From contig NC_088206.1 of the NCBI RefSeq assembly GCF_037126465.1, positions 72,357,687 through 72,421,686 on the forward strand: a stretch of DNA of 64,000 bases, given 5' to 3'. Position numbers and translations under genes: made by a program. Shown piece after piece: positions 47,263 to 58,574 of the stretch (its first letter is position 1; each line of letters starts with the position of its first letter). The DNA is from Ornithodoros turicata (Eukaryota; Arthropoda; Arachnida; Ixodida; Argasidae). Under the pieces are notes generated by a model. The model searched no databases. It had not been told where the DNA came from and worked only from the letters and a program-made list of their open reading frames with translations.

Positions 47263-47739
47263 GCACATCACATGTATGTACTCTGTAGGTGTTTCCTATG
47301 CATCTCCATCGCTACATAAAGACCATCCTTCTTTTCCACCAATTAAACTGATGCTTGCACGCACGTGCCATAAACGTACTCTGGCCCCCTTTTTCCTGCC
47401 TATAAGCTTTCCCGTCTCTCTCATATGAGGCATTCTTGGAGTCCGAATGACGTAGTTTGCCGCATGCGATAACACTTTCGATGGTTCCGGTACGGCGCGG
47501 TCGCCGGCTGAAAAAGTTTCCAAATGGGTTTCTAAAGTGTACGTCCCTTGTTCTGTCGTGTTTCTAATAAGGACTGTGAGTTGAATGCGTTGAGGGAGGG
47601 CGATAAGGAAGGTCTGAGTTAAATTCTTTGCGTCGAAAAAGAAAAAAGAGCGCCTTCGTTGTTCAGAAGAGGCTTGGGTGTGGCCTTTCTTCTTGGACCC
47701 TTTGAAGAATGCAGAGGGTTGGCTCGAGATCCACTTCGC

Positions 47740-47835
47740 AAAAGTAACAACAAAACATATAAAACACTGAAGCTTTCCTTTAATGGATACAAGCTTTCAT
47801 GCAGTGGACTGCATTTTGTCAGGTACAAAAACAAC
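47740..47835 (-). mobile_element. Penelope-like element end, hammerhead-like
   Basis: On the minus strand: CTGACAA, then stem II ATGCAG-TCCA-CTGCAT, then GAAAGCTTG. This layout matches a hammerhead core, with changes in the CUGAUGA part. The same end type occurs twice at 52585-52720. No coding remnant was seen. Confidence 0.5.
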
Positions 47836-48269
47836 AACATTGGAGTTACAAATATATATACACTCGGGTGGCAAACACGTGATCATACGAAAAAAGGAGA
47901 GGGTAAAGATTACAAATTAGCGGAGGCATGACAAATACCACGTGGCTGGAAAAGGGTGGTCACAAACCCGCGGGTAGAAGGGATAATGGACGGAATGCAG
48001 AAACCGGACGTGATTCAAAGGAAAAAAAATCGTGAAACCGGTTAAAACTGGCGGCCAAAGTGGCGCACGGGAAGCGGCATATTATAAGTGCAAAAGGGAT
48101 TGGACCCTTCAAAGACAGAGCAGGCGAGTTTTGTAAAGGTGGCTTCACCTATAGGAGGTTAGGCAACGCAGGCAAAACCCGATACACAGGAGGCCTATGT
48201 CGTGCCTCCCTGAAAGTCATTTGTCTATAACCTCTACCCATATGCTCACAGATCCCGTACTTCGTGTGA
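47836..48269. other. Intergenic stretch, no gene recognised
   Basis: Contains ttttgtaaaggtggcttcacct near 48130, a phrase repeated near 52790 (tttcgtaaaggtggcttcac) next to the other Penelope-like ends. It is therefore probably internal Penelope-like sequence. Confidence 0.4.
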
Positions 48270-48277
48270 CATACAAC

Positions 48278-48800
48278 CAGTGATGGCCACTAAATACTTC
48301 TTGAGTAGTTTAACTATAGCTACTAACTACTTTGCGATGGAGTAGTTTAACTAGTTGTTCAGCTACTTTTCAGGGGAGGTAGTTAAAACTACTTCTTTAA
48401 CTACTGCAATGTATTTTAACTACATCTCTAACTACTTATCGTTGTCCATCAACACCAATCCCATTCTATAGTGTACTTGAACACCTAAATATGAATACCA
48501 AGCAGCGATAAAAGTGAAGATTTAGTACACATGCACGACACAATCGCTCTGCACCTCCGTTCTCATCAAACATGTAGCTCGAGGTAAAAGTCGGAAGCAC
48601 AATCGTGCCGTAAAGCTTCCGGCAAAATCGGAAGTAGTTGGCGCCTGCAGTAACCTAACTACTGTAGTTAACTACTCGAAATAATAGTTTAACTAATAGT
48701 TGCATACATTTCTGCAAGTAGTTAATAACTACTTTTTAACTACAATCAGGTAGTTTAACTAGTAGTTTAACTACATGTAGTTAACTACTGGCCATCTGTG
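48278..48800. mobile_element. hAT-type MITE (family H1) with 8-bp TSD
   Basis: The perfect 8-bp duplication catacaac flanks it (48270-48277; 48801-48808). Termini cagtgatggcca and, inverted, cacagatggcca are typical hAT ends. Subterminal regions are built from agtagtttaactac-like words in both orientations, plausible transposase-binding repeats. The middle is anonymous and lacks a transposase. Confidence 0.93.
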
Positions 48801-48808
48801 CATACAAC

Positions 48809-49157
48809 TGTATTTCATGAAAAGATAGAAGGAACATAATCCTTCAATGACAATGAAAAAACAACTTAAACAATCTTCAAGCAGCTGTAAAGGATGAAAT
48901 ATTATCCAGTCTAATCCAATCACTTTTTATTTGTGTGTCTCTACACATCAATGTCTGCAAAGTTTCGTAGCGATTGACCAATCGAATACCGAGAAACACC
49001 GAACTGCAAACACTTAGCAAGCGCAATGAGCAACTCTACCTGTATGAAGCGGTAAAAAAAATCACCCGCTGCTTCTCAATGAAAAATCAACGACGTTAAG
49101 ATCCGTTCGCACGCTTATTAAAGAACTATATCCGCAATGAATGGCCTACATCGCAGG
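48809..49157. other. Short intergenic stretch, nothing recognised
   Basis: Unique-looking sequence between two hAT MITEs, with no ORF or repeat identified. Confidence 0.4.
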
Positions 49158-49165
49158 CTTATCAC

Positions 49166-49823
49166 CAGACATGTACAAGATACTCACATATGTATTTAAG
49201 ATAAGATAACAAATACTAACGTTAGAATGTAATTAAGGTAGAGTATAAATACATGAAAATTAAAGTAATTAAAATAGAGTACAAAATACTTCAAAAAGTA
49301 TTTGAAATACAATTTTGAACGCAAAAAGTCACCCGTCACTGGTCAATGCGGCAAGTCGCCCCTATGTTACATGAATCACCAAGACCCCGCGCACTACGTA
49401 AGCCGCCGCTGTGTGATAGGAGCCACCTAACACAAGTCCCAAAAAGATGACAAAGAGATAACACATAACTCCACTAAGTGACCCAGAACAAAGCAAACTT
49501 CTAGCGGGTCCCTGCTCTGCGAGATCAGAATTCAGTGTCACCGCGTCAGGGCACACATAATAGAACCCTCACTGGCCAAGGATTAGGACACACAGGGCAG
49601 TTTCTAAGTGAAGACATCCAAGAAGGGCCAATGTCCGGGTCAAGTCCGAGGGACACAGGAAATTTCCACTGAACGAGCAAGGTAATGAAAATACGAGACA
49701 CAGAAAGTTTGAGAGGGAGATCCAAAATACGTAATTAGAGTATTGAGTAGAATACCAAAATACCGCAAATTGTATTTAAAATACAGTATTTTAAATACAA
49801 TACTCCAAATACGTACAAGTCTG
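49166..49823. mobile_element. hAT-type MITE (family H2), copy 2
   Basis: The perfect 8-bp duplication cttatcac flanks it (49158-49165; 49824-49831). Ends cagacatgtac and gtacaagtctg match copy 1 at 30766-31517. The interior aligns in the opposite orientation to that copy (for example gagataacacataactccac and gacccagaacaaa). Noncoding. Confidence 0.92.
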
Positions 49824-49969
49824 CTTATCACGTGTAGCAGGAACTATGGCAGTCGCCAAATCCTTCCGCTTCTTTAATACCTCGACTAAAAATTGCGCAG
49901 GGCCATCCATTCTGCGTTAAAAAATGCAGCTATTATTGATCTGAGACACATTCTTTAAAAGCGCTAAAA

Positions 49970-50010
49970 ATACCAGCCACAGTTGCTTCGAGGCGCTAAC
50001 GCGGAATCAA
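49970..50010 (+). mobile_element. SINE family 1, 3'-end fragment
   Basis: Only about 40 bases of the family end remain (agccacagttgcttcgaggc, then gctaacgcggaatca), followed by an A-rich tail. Confidence 0.65.
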
Positions 50011-50329
50011 AAAAGGCAGAACAGAAAAGAAAAAAGAAAAAAAAAACGGACGCCACACGAAGAATTGTTGAGAGCTCTTCGTAGTCTCGTCCGCTTTTTT
50101 CTTTTTTTTTTTCCTGTCCTGTCTTTTGAGTGTTTTTAGCTCTTTTAAAGAATGTGTTCGACTCTGTACCAATTAGCCAAAAGAAGCGTATCGAATAATC
50201 GGAGACGTGGTTTGGTGGTCCGCTAACCGCGATGTTTTCGTCACATTTCAAAAACAGCAAATAAAGTGTATCCGTACAAATAATAATTAAGAAGCAGATT
50301 CACACAACAGGTGAGTGAAGTGTGCCCAT

Positions 50330-50993
50330 CAGGGTTGCGGAGTTGCCGCTTCGAGGTTGGAATGATTCCGGAATCATTCCAGATTTATCGAAGTCCGGAA
50401 TGGAATTGTAATGGCGGAAACTGTCCTAGGAATGGAATAGAATTTTTTTTTTGATTGCGTGTTAGCGCCGCGAAGCAACTGTGGCTATGAGCGGCGTACA
50501 GACGTGGACAGATGGAGTGAGGACAGCAGGAAGGAGTGGGAGACAGGGGGGTTAGTATGCGTCCTGGGCCGACTTCAGGGGGAACTGTGCCGACCTTCGT
50601 CTGGAAAGTCATTCGGAAAACCCAGGGGAAGCCTCAGACAGCACAGCCGGCGGTAGGATTCGAACCCACCACCTCCCAGTCTTCAGCACGACCTTGGCTA
50701 CCACCAACGAGCGGACGCCTTAGCCCACTTGGCCATGCCGCTGGTGGAATTGAATTAGGCATTCTTTTCGCAGGCGGAATGGAATTGGACTGGTCCGTGA
50801 TGGGTAATGTCAATCTCCTCGATAGCACTACAGCACGGTTACCGGTCGCTTTTCTTCTATTGGTGGAATTAAAGGAATGGAATCGGGTTGCCAAGCCATT
50901 CCAGGAGTGAGGATTGGCCATAACTTCTCATTCCGAGGAATTGAAAAGGAATGGAATTGGAATGGAATTGGGTGATCCCATTCCGTAACCCTG
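50330..50993. mobile_element. hAT-like MITE (ggaatggaatt type) carrying a SINE
   Basis: The ends cagggttgcggagt and, inverted, cagggttacggaat are similar. The flanking octamers gtgcccat (50322-50329) and gtgcacgt (50994-51001) match at 6 of 8 positions, a decayed hAT-like duplication. The interior is dominated by ggaatggaattg words. A SINE with its own duplication sits inside, so this element is older than that SINE. Confidence 0.7.
50445..50745 (-). mobile_element. SINE family 1, full copy nested in a MITE
   Basis: 11-bp duplications ggaatagaatt (50434-50444) and ggaattgaatt (50746-50756) flank it. The T run at the left is its poly(A) tail. The minus-strand head has A box (tggccaagtgggctaaggc) and B box (ggttcgaatcc). 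The body ends gttgcttcgcggcgctaac. Confidence 0.92.
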
Positions 50994-51344
50994 GTGCACG
51001 TGCCCCCGGGGCTCATGGGACTGCGGATAGTTTCGACCGGCCGGTGTTCTTCGACGCGCGCTGGAAATCTCTGACACACGGTGCTGAAAGAAATTTTACC
51101 TTCTCGACATTGCTACCCTACTCGATCCTCGTACTATTCACAGTAGTCGTTTGTACTGAATCTATACTTTACCGGAATGATTGGCCAATGAATATGTGTT
51201 CATAATTGTAAAGTCTGGAAAGAAATCGCAGCATTCACTGTGTACATGTGTGCGATGCAAATGTACAGTGGTACTTGGCTTATCCTCGGTTCCCCCTTCT
51301 ATCTCCGGGATAGCAATACCAACCCATTAATGAAGGAAGAAAAT

Positions 51345-52028
51345 TGTTTATTTTTTACATTATTTTAAATGACATATTGTCAACTTCGCAGGTTGAATAA
51401 GAAAATCTGAGTCTGGTGACAAACATGATAGGGATCAAACGCCAACGGCGTGTCACTGATCCCAGTGATAGCAGTATGACAAAAAGAAAAATACATATCA
51501 GGCAGGTACACAAACATCGTTCGACATGTTTACACATATTGCACATACCTCGAGCTTTACTACAAGACCCAGATATGCTGTAACAATAATTTCGTATGGT
51601 TTTACAACTCATCAACTTTGAGATTTGAAATAATTTCTTACTTGTTTTCTAAATATAAATAGTGATTTAGAGCCCCGATTAGACTCATGCAATGAATTCC
51701 ACAGTTTTACTGCAAAGTATTGAAATGAAAAATATCCATAATTTGTACGTATTTTTGGTAGACAAAGTGTATATGGCCCATAATTTCGTATTGAGGCTGT
51801 AACTTCACGTTTAGTCAACGTCATGAATGGGACGATACATAGTTTATGTGCCAACTTATACAGACTTATACTTATAGTACTTATATAGAACTGTACAACC
51901 TGGAACCTGGAACGAAATAATTCTGAGACTATAGGAATATTCATAAGGGTAAATGCAAAGGTAACGTTCTCATGGTTGCGCAGTGATAGCATAGTAGTGC
52001 GTAAGTGAAGGTTAGCATGCACTTTCAT
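51345..52028 (-). pseudogene. CR1/L2-like LINE ORF2 C-terminal fragment
   Basis: The minus-strand frame ending at 51612 encodes TLCLPKIRTNYGYFSFQYFA followed by VKLWNSLHE and FRKQVRNYFKSQS. The pattern P-x-x-RTNYG ... WN-x-L ... F+-x-x-V+-x-Y is characteristic of the extreme C-terminus of CR1/L2-type non-LTR reverse transcriptases. Roughly 260 bases of AT-rich 3' UTR follow, ending near an AATAAA-like word at about 51350. The catalytic domain is missing. Upstream frame starts are arbitrary. Confidence 0.72.
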
Positions 52029-52070
52029 AGAATCTCATATTCATAAACTTCCATCTGATGTGGTGTCACG

Positions 52071-52535
52071 AACAACAACAACAACAACTAAATCATGACT
52101 ATGGCCTGGGGTGATTCACCGCTTGAGAGCAGTACCCTACCCCATTACACGAGAAGCATGAGATGTGAAATATGAAAATGAAGTTATGTGCAAGTCCAAC
52201 TCGAACTCCCGTCGTCTGGTTGCGCAACGCTATACGTCGCACAAAAGGAAGAAGCACATGAAAGAAGCGCCAATGGTCCTTGAGATGCAGGGGTGGACCC
52301 TACAGCGTCTGGAGCAAGCCAGTAGCCAAGAGGAACTCCAAGAACATCAGAAGTCCTCGACGGTGTTGGACATGGCTCTGACATGGGCCAAGAATTGCAG
52401 CCAGGTTGAACGTCTGCCGGCTAGCACCACTCAGCTGAGCACAGAGTTGCCGCCTCTCCGTTTCGTAGAGCTTACATTCTATTAGGACGTGCTCAATGTT
52501 CGCTTCAACGCCACATTTGGAGCATACACGAACAG
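52071..52535 (-). pseudogene. LINE family B remnant: zinc knuckle C-terminus and (GTT)n tail
   Basis: An uninterrupted minus-strand frame from about 52530 to the stop at 52302-52300 encodes VCSKCGVEANIEHVLIEC, a CCHC zinc knuckle. It continues KLYETERRQLCAQL ... LAAILGPC and ends FLLATGLLQTL. The 3' UTR contains gtaatggggtagggtactgc and ends in (GTT)n at 52073-52090. The reverse transcriptase domain is absent. Same family as 32705-33275. Confidence 0.85.
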
Positions 52536-52584
52536 TATCTCAAGCAGCTTTGTAATTTATTTTCTTGAAGAAGAAAAAAGATAA

Positions 52585-52720
52585 AAACATCGAAACTTGC
52601 GTTTATTAGCGTACAAGCTTTCATTCAGTGGACTGACACCTCATCGGGTACCAGTCTGCAGTCCATTGCATGAAAGCATGTGCATCAATAAACGTAAGTT
52701 TCGATGCCATTGTCTTTCTA
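52585..52720. mobile_element. Pair of Penelope-like ends in inverted orientation
   Basis: cgaaacttgcgtttatta...caagctttcattcagtgg is mirrored by ccattgcatgaaagcatg...aataaacgtaagtttcg. Each half has a GAAAGC element next to a small CAGTCCA hairpin, as at 47740-47835. In the minus-strand half, CGATGAG precedes the hairpin, close to the hammerhead CUGAUGA-G core. Confidence 0.6.
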
Positions 52721-54094
52721 TCACTTGTGTTGACCGCACTTAACTAAGTTTCCACATACCCGTATCGTCTTTTCCAGCATGCGAGTTTCGTAAAGGTGGC
52801 TTCACCTGCTACCTAGGGTGCGACGCAGGCAGAGCACGATCTACAGGAGACGATATTTCGTGTTTGGTTAAAGGTTGCCGCAGGAATCCTTCGTTCAGAA
52901 CGGACGAATAATAAATAACAAAAGTTCGTTGTTAACTCTAAATAAAGCAATCACTGTACGGAACTTTAAGTACCTCGAAAAGCCCTTTTTTTTTAGGCCT
53001 CCACGTCGCACTGTCGTACTCTGCCCACTGTCACGCTTGAGAACAGTAATATCCTGTCATGGTTGTCGTCCTCATTATTATTCTACCCTAAATATCGGAT
53101 AATCGCTCGTACAAAACCAGTTATTCCTACAAGAACTCAGATAGGAATCAGTACACTGTACAGATCGTAACTCGCGGTCCTTCTTATTTGAAGTAACGCC
53201 TTATTTCGCACGTTACTTCCTAGTGTCTTACATACCACCAGAAAAAAGAAAAAATATATATATATAAAGAGCACTGAGAGCCAAGAGGAAAGAAAGGGCA
53301 CTGCCTTGTCGTAACACCAGTAAGAATCTTTTTTTTTTTTTTTCCTGTGGAAGAATCTCTCTTAGGAGGTCCCTCAAGGTCCCCACTTTTACGATCAGCA
53401 ATCCTTCCCGTCGTTTTCGGAAACTATTCGGGGTCTGCTCGGGATTATTCGCGCGTCGTTATAAGACTCCCTCGCGACCGTAAAGGCTCCAACGAGTTCC
53501 TTCTTTTCTGCCCCGATGTGTACATATTTATCGGCACAAGGGCTTGTACGCCGACACAAGAATATAGGGAAGGGCAACGCAGACTTATGATAAAAAAAAA
53601 CAAAAACAAAATAAAAACGAGAAACGAGTGTTTATATTTTTTCGTAGTCGTGCTCGTCCGACGTGTATCTCGTTAAGGTGCTTTGGAAGCTATTATTTTT
53701 CTTATGGAGGCACTTGGGAAAAGGAGGAGCAAAAAAATATATACGTAAAAAAGACAGGATAAGTACGTCTGCGAGAGTTTGGGTAATAATTAGCGAAGAT
53801 GGCTGAGGACACCCTAGCAATATGTTTATCAGGTAAGATGCCTGCGTGTATTTGGGAGTTTGTTTGGATGAAGGGTTCTGTCGGCGTTGCTTTGGGCTGG
53901 TTAGCGACTGTTACCTCCCTGATACATAAAAAGGGGGCGTTCTTATCAGACGGTTCTTCGATTATTTTCTTCTTTGTTTTCTTTTAGATTGTGCACTCTC
54001 AAATCAATTTTTGCGTCATTCTTCCGCTCACGACTTATCGTAAGACTGCTCAGCATCTTACTGTCTTATCAAAAAGTGCCCGGTTAGTAGCGTG
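52721..54094. other. Intergenic stretch, no gene recognised
   Basis: Contains tttcgtaaaggtggcttcac near 52789, shared with 48130 beside another Penelope-like end, and a T run near 53329-53343. No exon supported. Confidence 0.4.
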
Positions 54095-54095
54095 C

Positions 54096-54172
54096 TTTTC
54101 TTGGTAGCTCAGTCGGTAACGTGTTGGATTACTGAGACCAAGATCGCGGGTTCGAGCCCCGCCGAGGGCGGT
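54096..54172 (+). mobile_element. tRNA-like sequence, probable SINE head or tRNA pseudogene
   Basis: A D-arm-like ttggtagctcagtcggtaac and an intact T-arm gcgggttcgagccccgc are present. The acceptor stem does not pair (expected gccctcg, found ttcttgg) and the anticodon stem is mismatched. The trailing cgagggcggtagaaat is SINE-like. Not a functional tRNA. Confidence 0.6.
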
Positions 54173-56079
54173 AGAAATGTGGGGGGCATATACTATAGGC
54201 AGACAAACTACGTGTAACATCACGGCACCATTATTATTTTAGCATCGTTGAATTGTTTAGCGACTAAAGTAATATATATGACGTTATAGTGACATAATGA
54301 AACATCGTCTGCACTGCACCCCTTTCTGTGCCAATAAAACGCAACAGTTTCATTATTACTGAGCAGGCAGTTACTTTTATTTCAATTATTGTACTCTGTG
54401 TTCAATTTCAATTATTCGTTATTGTTTGAGTTAAGTTGGGTTGATAAGAAAAGGAAAAAAATGGAGGAATAGGCGCTCATTACGAGAGCCGGCAACTGCA
54501 GATCACTTAGGAAAACACAAATGGCTATATACAATAAAACCAATGAGTGACAAAGACTCTCAGTCAGTTACTCACACACACTGTTTGTTATTGTTTCTTC
54601 AGTACAGCGCAGATACCTTGCGGGTAAACGAATAAGATTTCGAGCGTTGGGTGTAAAATAAGTTGGGTTCCGCGACTCCTGCGGAAATTTTACTATGTTT
54701 TGTTACTCTTCACTCTCTCACTTTTCGTATTTTCCTCCGTGCGTGTGAAGCGTTGTTCATAGTGTTTCGGTAACACTGTGACATTCATCGCATTTGTACT
54801 AGTCTCATCGTCGTCCATAACTGATTGCTATATCAACCTGTACGGGGTAAGTCTGGGTCGTATAAAAGGAGCACGAACATTTTCGTCTCCGAACGAATTC
54901 TCAAAGAAACTTTCATTTTACAATCTCGTAAATAATGTCTCTTCGAAGGCCAATAAAAAAGACTGGAGCTGTAAAGAATCGATCCACTTTGAAAAGATTA
55001 GCTATCGAGCGGAGCCCTCTCTCTTTCCTATATATCTTTGAGCATTAAAAAGACTCCTCAGATAAAACAGTGACCGTAAAATCTTGCGACGCTAACGCGT
55101 AGATGCGTTTCCGATACTTCTCTTACCTCTGTCTCTTCCATATCGTGACGGGTCCGGAAAGCGAAGCCACTGAGTCAGCGCTAAAGCATATTTCTATTCT
55201 CCGGCCACGTAAGTGCATTTGTTTCGTTCTGTCTTCGTTCTATTAATTTTTATTGAGTTCTTTCTTTCTTTCTTTTTCAATAAGGGAAGGGTAATCGGGA
55301 GCAATATGCTTCGAATGCTTGGCTCAAGTCAGACATACAAAGAAACAAAAAAAAAAAAATGCGACAAGTATAAGGAAAGGAGTAGGTTTCTGCAATTCTC
55401 GAAACCATCCTCAGCCTGTATCTATAATTGTAACTATAATATCTATAATTGTGGGGATCGTCCATCTCCGTCACCTCTGCGAGGATGTGCCTCTTCCTCC
55501 CTCCCTCCTCCCTCTTACATCACTCGAAAACCGGAACCGGATGTGTGCATGAGGCTCACGCTTCTTCCTCGTCTCGTAAAGTACAGGGGTGTTTCTGAGT
55601 CACGTTTAGCACACAGTATCTGCAAACAAATTGTTCCTGTATTGATACTAGTTGAGAACCAAAGCTTTATGTCCACATCCTTGAGCTCTTGAGTCGTTCT
55701 CCTGAATGTTGGATCTCCCGCCTTCTTTCCTTCATGTCCGCCGCGCAGTTGACGGACGGCGTGGAAGGCGAGTGCTCAAAGCAGACGACAATTAATTTCT
55801 TAACCCTTATCTTTCTTCTCGGTAAAAGACCCGAAAGAAAAGAAAGTGAAACCCAGCCGGCCTTGTTGCTCTAGGGGTGTCATAGCGCGAAACTTAATTG
55901 CCAGAGAGATAAGTGATCCCCCCCCCCCCCCCACACACCTTTCGGATACACCAGAAGTTATATGCTTTCGGAAATTTTTGGAAGAAAAATGGAAGAAAAT
56001 CCCGAGAGAGGGAACAAGCAACACAAGGCAACAAATTCTGGATAGAAGCTTCGAGGGAGGGTTGCCCACTATGTCGTCT
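54173..56079. other. Intergenic stretch, no gene recognised
   Basis: A 14-base C run at 55919-55932 and AT-rich repeats (ctataattgtaactataat) near 55421-55450. The plus-strand ORFs are short and unsupported. Confidence 0.4.
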
Positions 56080-56850
56080 CCAACGTCGTCTGCTATATCT
56101 TGTGGTGGATCGATCGTTGGCGTTTATTTCTCTATTTGTAATCTTGCGTAATGTCGTCTGCCATTCTGTTTGCAGTCCGCTGTGTTGAGTGCTGTGTCAT
56201 GCGCTGCGTCGACTGCGGTTTCCTGACTGAATAGAATCTGGTGTCGTCTGCAATTTGGTTCACATTCCACTCTATCTTGTGTATGATGTCGTCTGCTGTT
56301 ATGCGTCCACCTCTTCTGTACCACCGCTTTATCTGCCATTTGGTCTGTTTTTATGGTACAGTTTCGTCTGTCAGACCGTTTGATGTTACCTCCACTGTTT
56401 TGCTTGTTACTTTTTTTCTCTGTTATCAGAATACTTAATACACATACATATTGACGTCTGTCGGTCCTCACGTCCTCTCGATAACGTCTTAAAACCGGTG
56501 TGGTGGATAAAGTATCAAGAAGGTGTTATGTCTGCGTTTTTGAAGCGGTTAATTGCTGCTCTGTAAGCGGGCAATCTGATGGGCTTATTGCACTATGTTG
56601 GATGGGATCGTATATCACCTTCCGCATGTGTGTTCATACTTTACCATGTAGTCACACGAGCGACATCCTCACGGAATATTCTAGCGGAAGAAAAACCGAA
56701 AACACTGCTCCGAAGTTCCGTCCCGGTTATGTTGAGCATTCACACGGTGCGGTATATCGGGAGTGGCGTACTGCGCTTTTAGCAGACGACACTTAGCAGA
56801 CGGCACCGTCAGCGTGTTTTCCTGTCGTCTGCTACGGAATATCTTGTGGC
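56080..56850 (+). repeat. gtcgtctgc-motif repeat region
   Basis: gtcgtctgc recurs at about 56086, 56153, 56242, 56289 and 56825, with degenerate copies between and inverted copies (agcagacgac) near 56780. tatcttgtgg follows the motif at both 56094 and 56840. Possibly subterminal repeats of one DNA element. The cluster at 34665-34990 is related. Confidence 0.5.
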
Positions 56851-57289
56851 TGTGTAGCAGGATATTCCCCACGGTTAGCAGTGTACGTGAAGCCACGACG
56901 TTGAGCGCTCGCGCTCACGTCACAGCAGAAAGCTATGACGCTTTTCGCATCTTCCGCTATTGGATGAATGTCGCTCGTGTGAATACGCGGTAAGAGGTGT
57001 GGCGTGCGTGGCACAGGATAAGGTGTTTCTACATTAATGGTCTACTTTTGTATAGTCTATGTTGCAGACCAGTTATCAGAGGTGAACGACGACGAAATAA
57101 TAAATATTTAATACATAAAAAAGAATTGACCGACCATTAGTACATACAGTAGTGAGAGAGACACAGAATATTTTCAATGACTAACGGCAGAACGAAATAT
57201 CGCTTCCCCTGTTTACAGAGTTCAATTTCATACATCGCTTCGCATCACATAACATCACGTGTCCTCACACGGTCTTCTCACAAGCTTCG

Positions 57290-57520
57290 CCCAATCACCA
57301 CTGGGAGGTGGTGGGTTCGAATCTTACCACCGGCTGAGGTTTTCCCTCTGGGTTTTCCGAAGGCTTTCCCGACGAATGTCGGCATAGAGTCCCCTGAAGT
57401 CGGTCCAGGACGCATTATACTAACCCCCTGTCACCCACTCCTTCCTGCTGTCCTCTCTCCATCTGTGCACAGCTGTACGTCGCTCATAGCAACAGCTGCT
57501 TCACGGCGCTAACACACACA
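57290..57520 (+). mobile_element. SINE family 1 copy
   Basis: The B box gtgggttcgaatcttacc is followed by the family body (aatgtcggcatagagtccc, gaagtcggtccaggacgc) and end (agctgcttcacggcgctaac), then a (CA)n tail at 57511-57536. The A box is weak. Confidence 0.85.
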
Positions 57521-57536
57521 CACACACACACACACA

Positions 57537-58469
57537 AAGCTTCGTCCTGCGATAACTTCGCCTCAATACTTGCTTTGGAGCACTCGTACGTCGCTGGTCG
57601 TCGCCTATCTGGAAGCAACAAAGAAGTCACCCAGCAGCAGGAGGAGATATCGATACAAGGCCACTATTTTTAGCCGTCCCAGGGGAGTGGCAACGAAGAG
57701 GCACCCATAAACGCTCACCGATTAATAGCACTAATTAATTTTACCTTTAGAAGGCGATCACGCGCTCATGAATGCATAATGTGAATAGATGGAGGGATGG
57801 CTTCAAATGTATAAGAGCGATGTCGTTTATAGAATGAACGGTGCGAGGATATTTACATGCTTTGGGGAAGTAATGTGGCCTACCAATGAAAATGGCACGA
57901 TGCGCAGGAGAGAGGGAAGAAAGTGAGAAGCCGTCGAACGTCTCATTGGAATTGCAAAGGAAGGGAGCATTCATGTCCGTGGCAGGTCTTTTGATGAAGG
58001 AGAGGAAAGGAAGAGAGTGGGGAGAGGAAAGAGGAGATGGAGAGGGAACAGTGATGGGGTGAAGGCAGAAAGGAGTTTTGGAAAGAAGGGAAAGAAGATG
58101 CTCGATTTATACGGCAAAGGAATCCGTTCGGGATGAAAAATGACGAATAACAGTGTTGTGAGACATTCTGTCCTACGATCACCGGTAAATGTATTCGCAA
58201 GAAATTCAAGAATAGTGCATCACCGGGGATATTTTCACAATATGAGGTTACCGGCGCAAAATGCCAAGTGCAAGCGCAAGATTCCCTGTCTTCTCTTAAG
58301 TTTATGTGAATGAACGAACCGTTTGATGCGCTCGTCGTCTGTGAAACGACTCTTTTTTTCTTTTAAAATATGGGCATCGTTCGCAGAACAGAAAGAAATA
58401 TCCCTGTCAGTGCAGTCCTTGTCCGGCGTCTTTCCACTGAGCTTTCAAAAATGACGTCGGCGCCACTCT
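57537..58469. other. Intergenic stretch, no gene recognised
   Basis: Purine-rich on the plus strand near 57900-58100. No supported exon or repeat pair. Confidence 0.4.
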
Positions 58470-58574
58470 GATGAAAGCCATTTCGTATGCAGTAAAATGA
58501 GGCACGAAATTCGAGTGCTGCCTGTTATGCATAGCAGGCAGCATGATTTCACTGCAAAAGAAATGACTTTCATC
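58470..58574. repeat. 105-bp palindromic repeat
   Basis: Outer arms (gatgaaagccatttcgtatg against its near-complement ending tttcatc) and an inner arm pair (gtgctgcctgtta / tagcaggcagcat) fold into one imperfect hairpin. Noncoding MITE-like element. Confidence 0.75.

Noticed and set aside
54096..54172. Functional tRNA gene
   Set aside because: The T arm is good, but the acceptor and anticodon stems do not pair.
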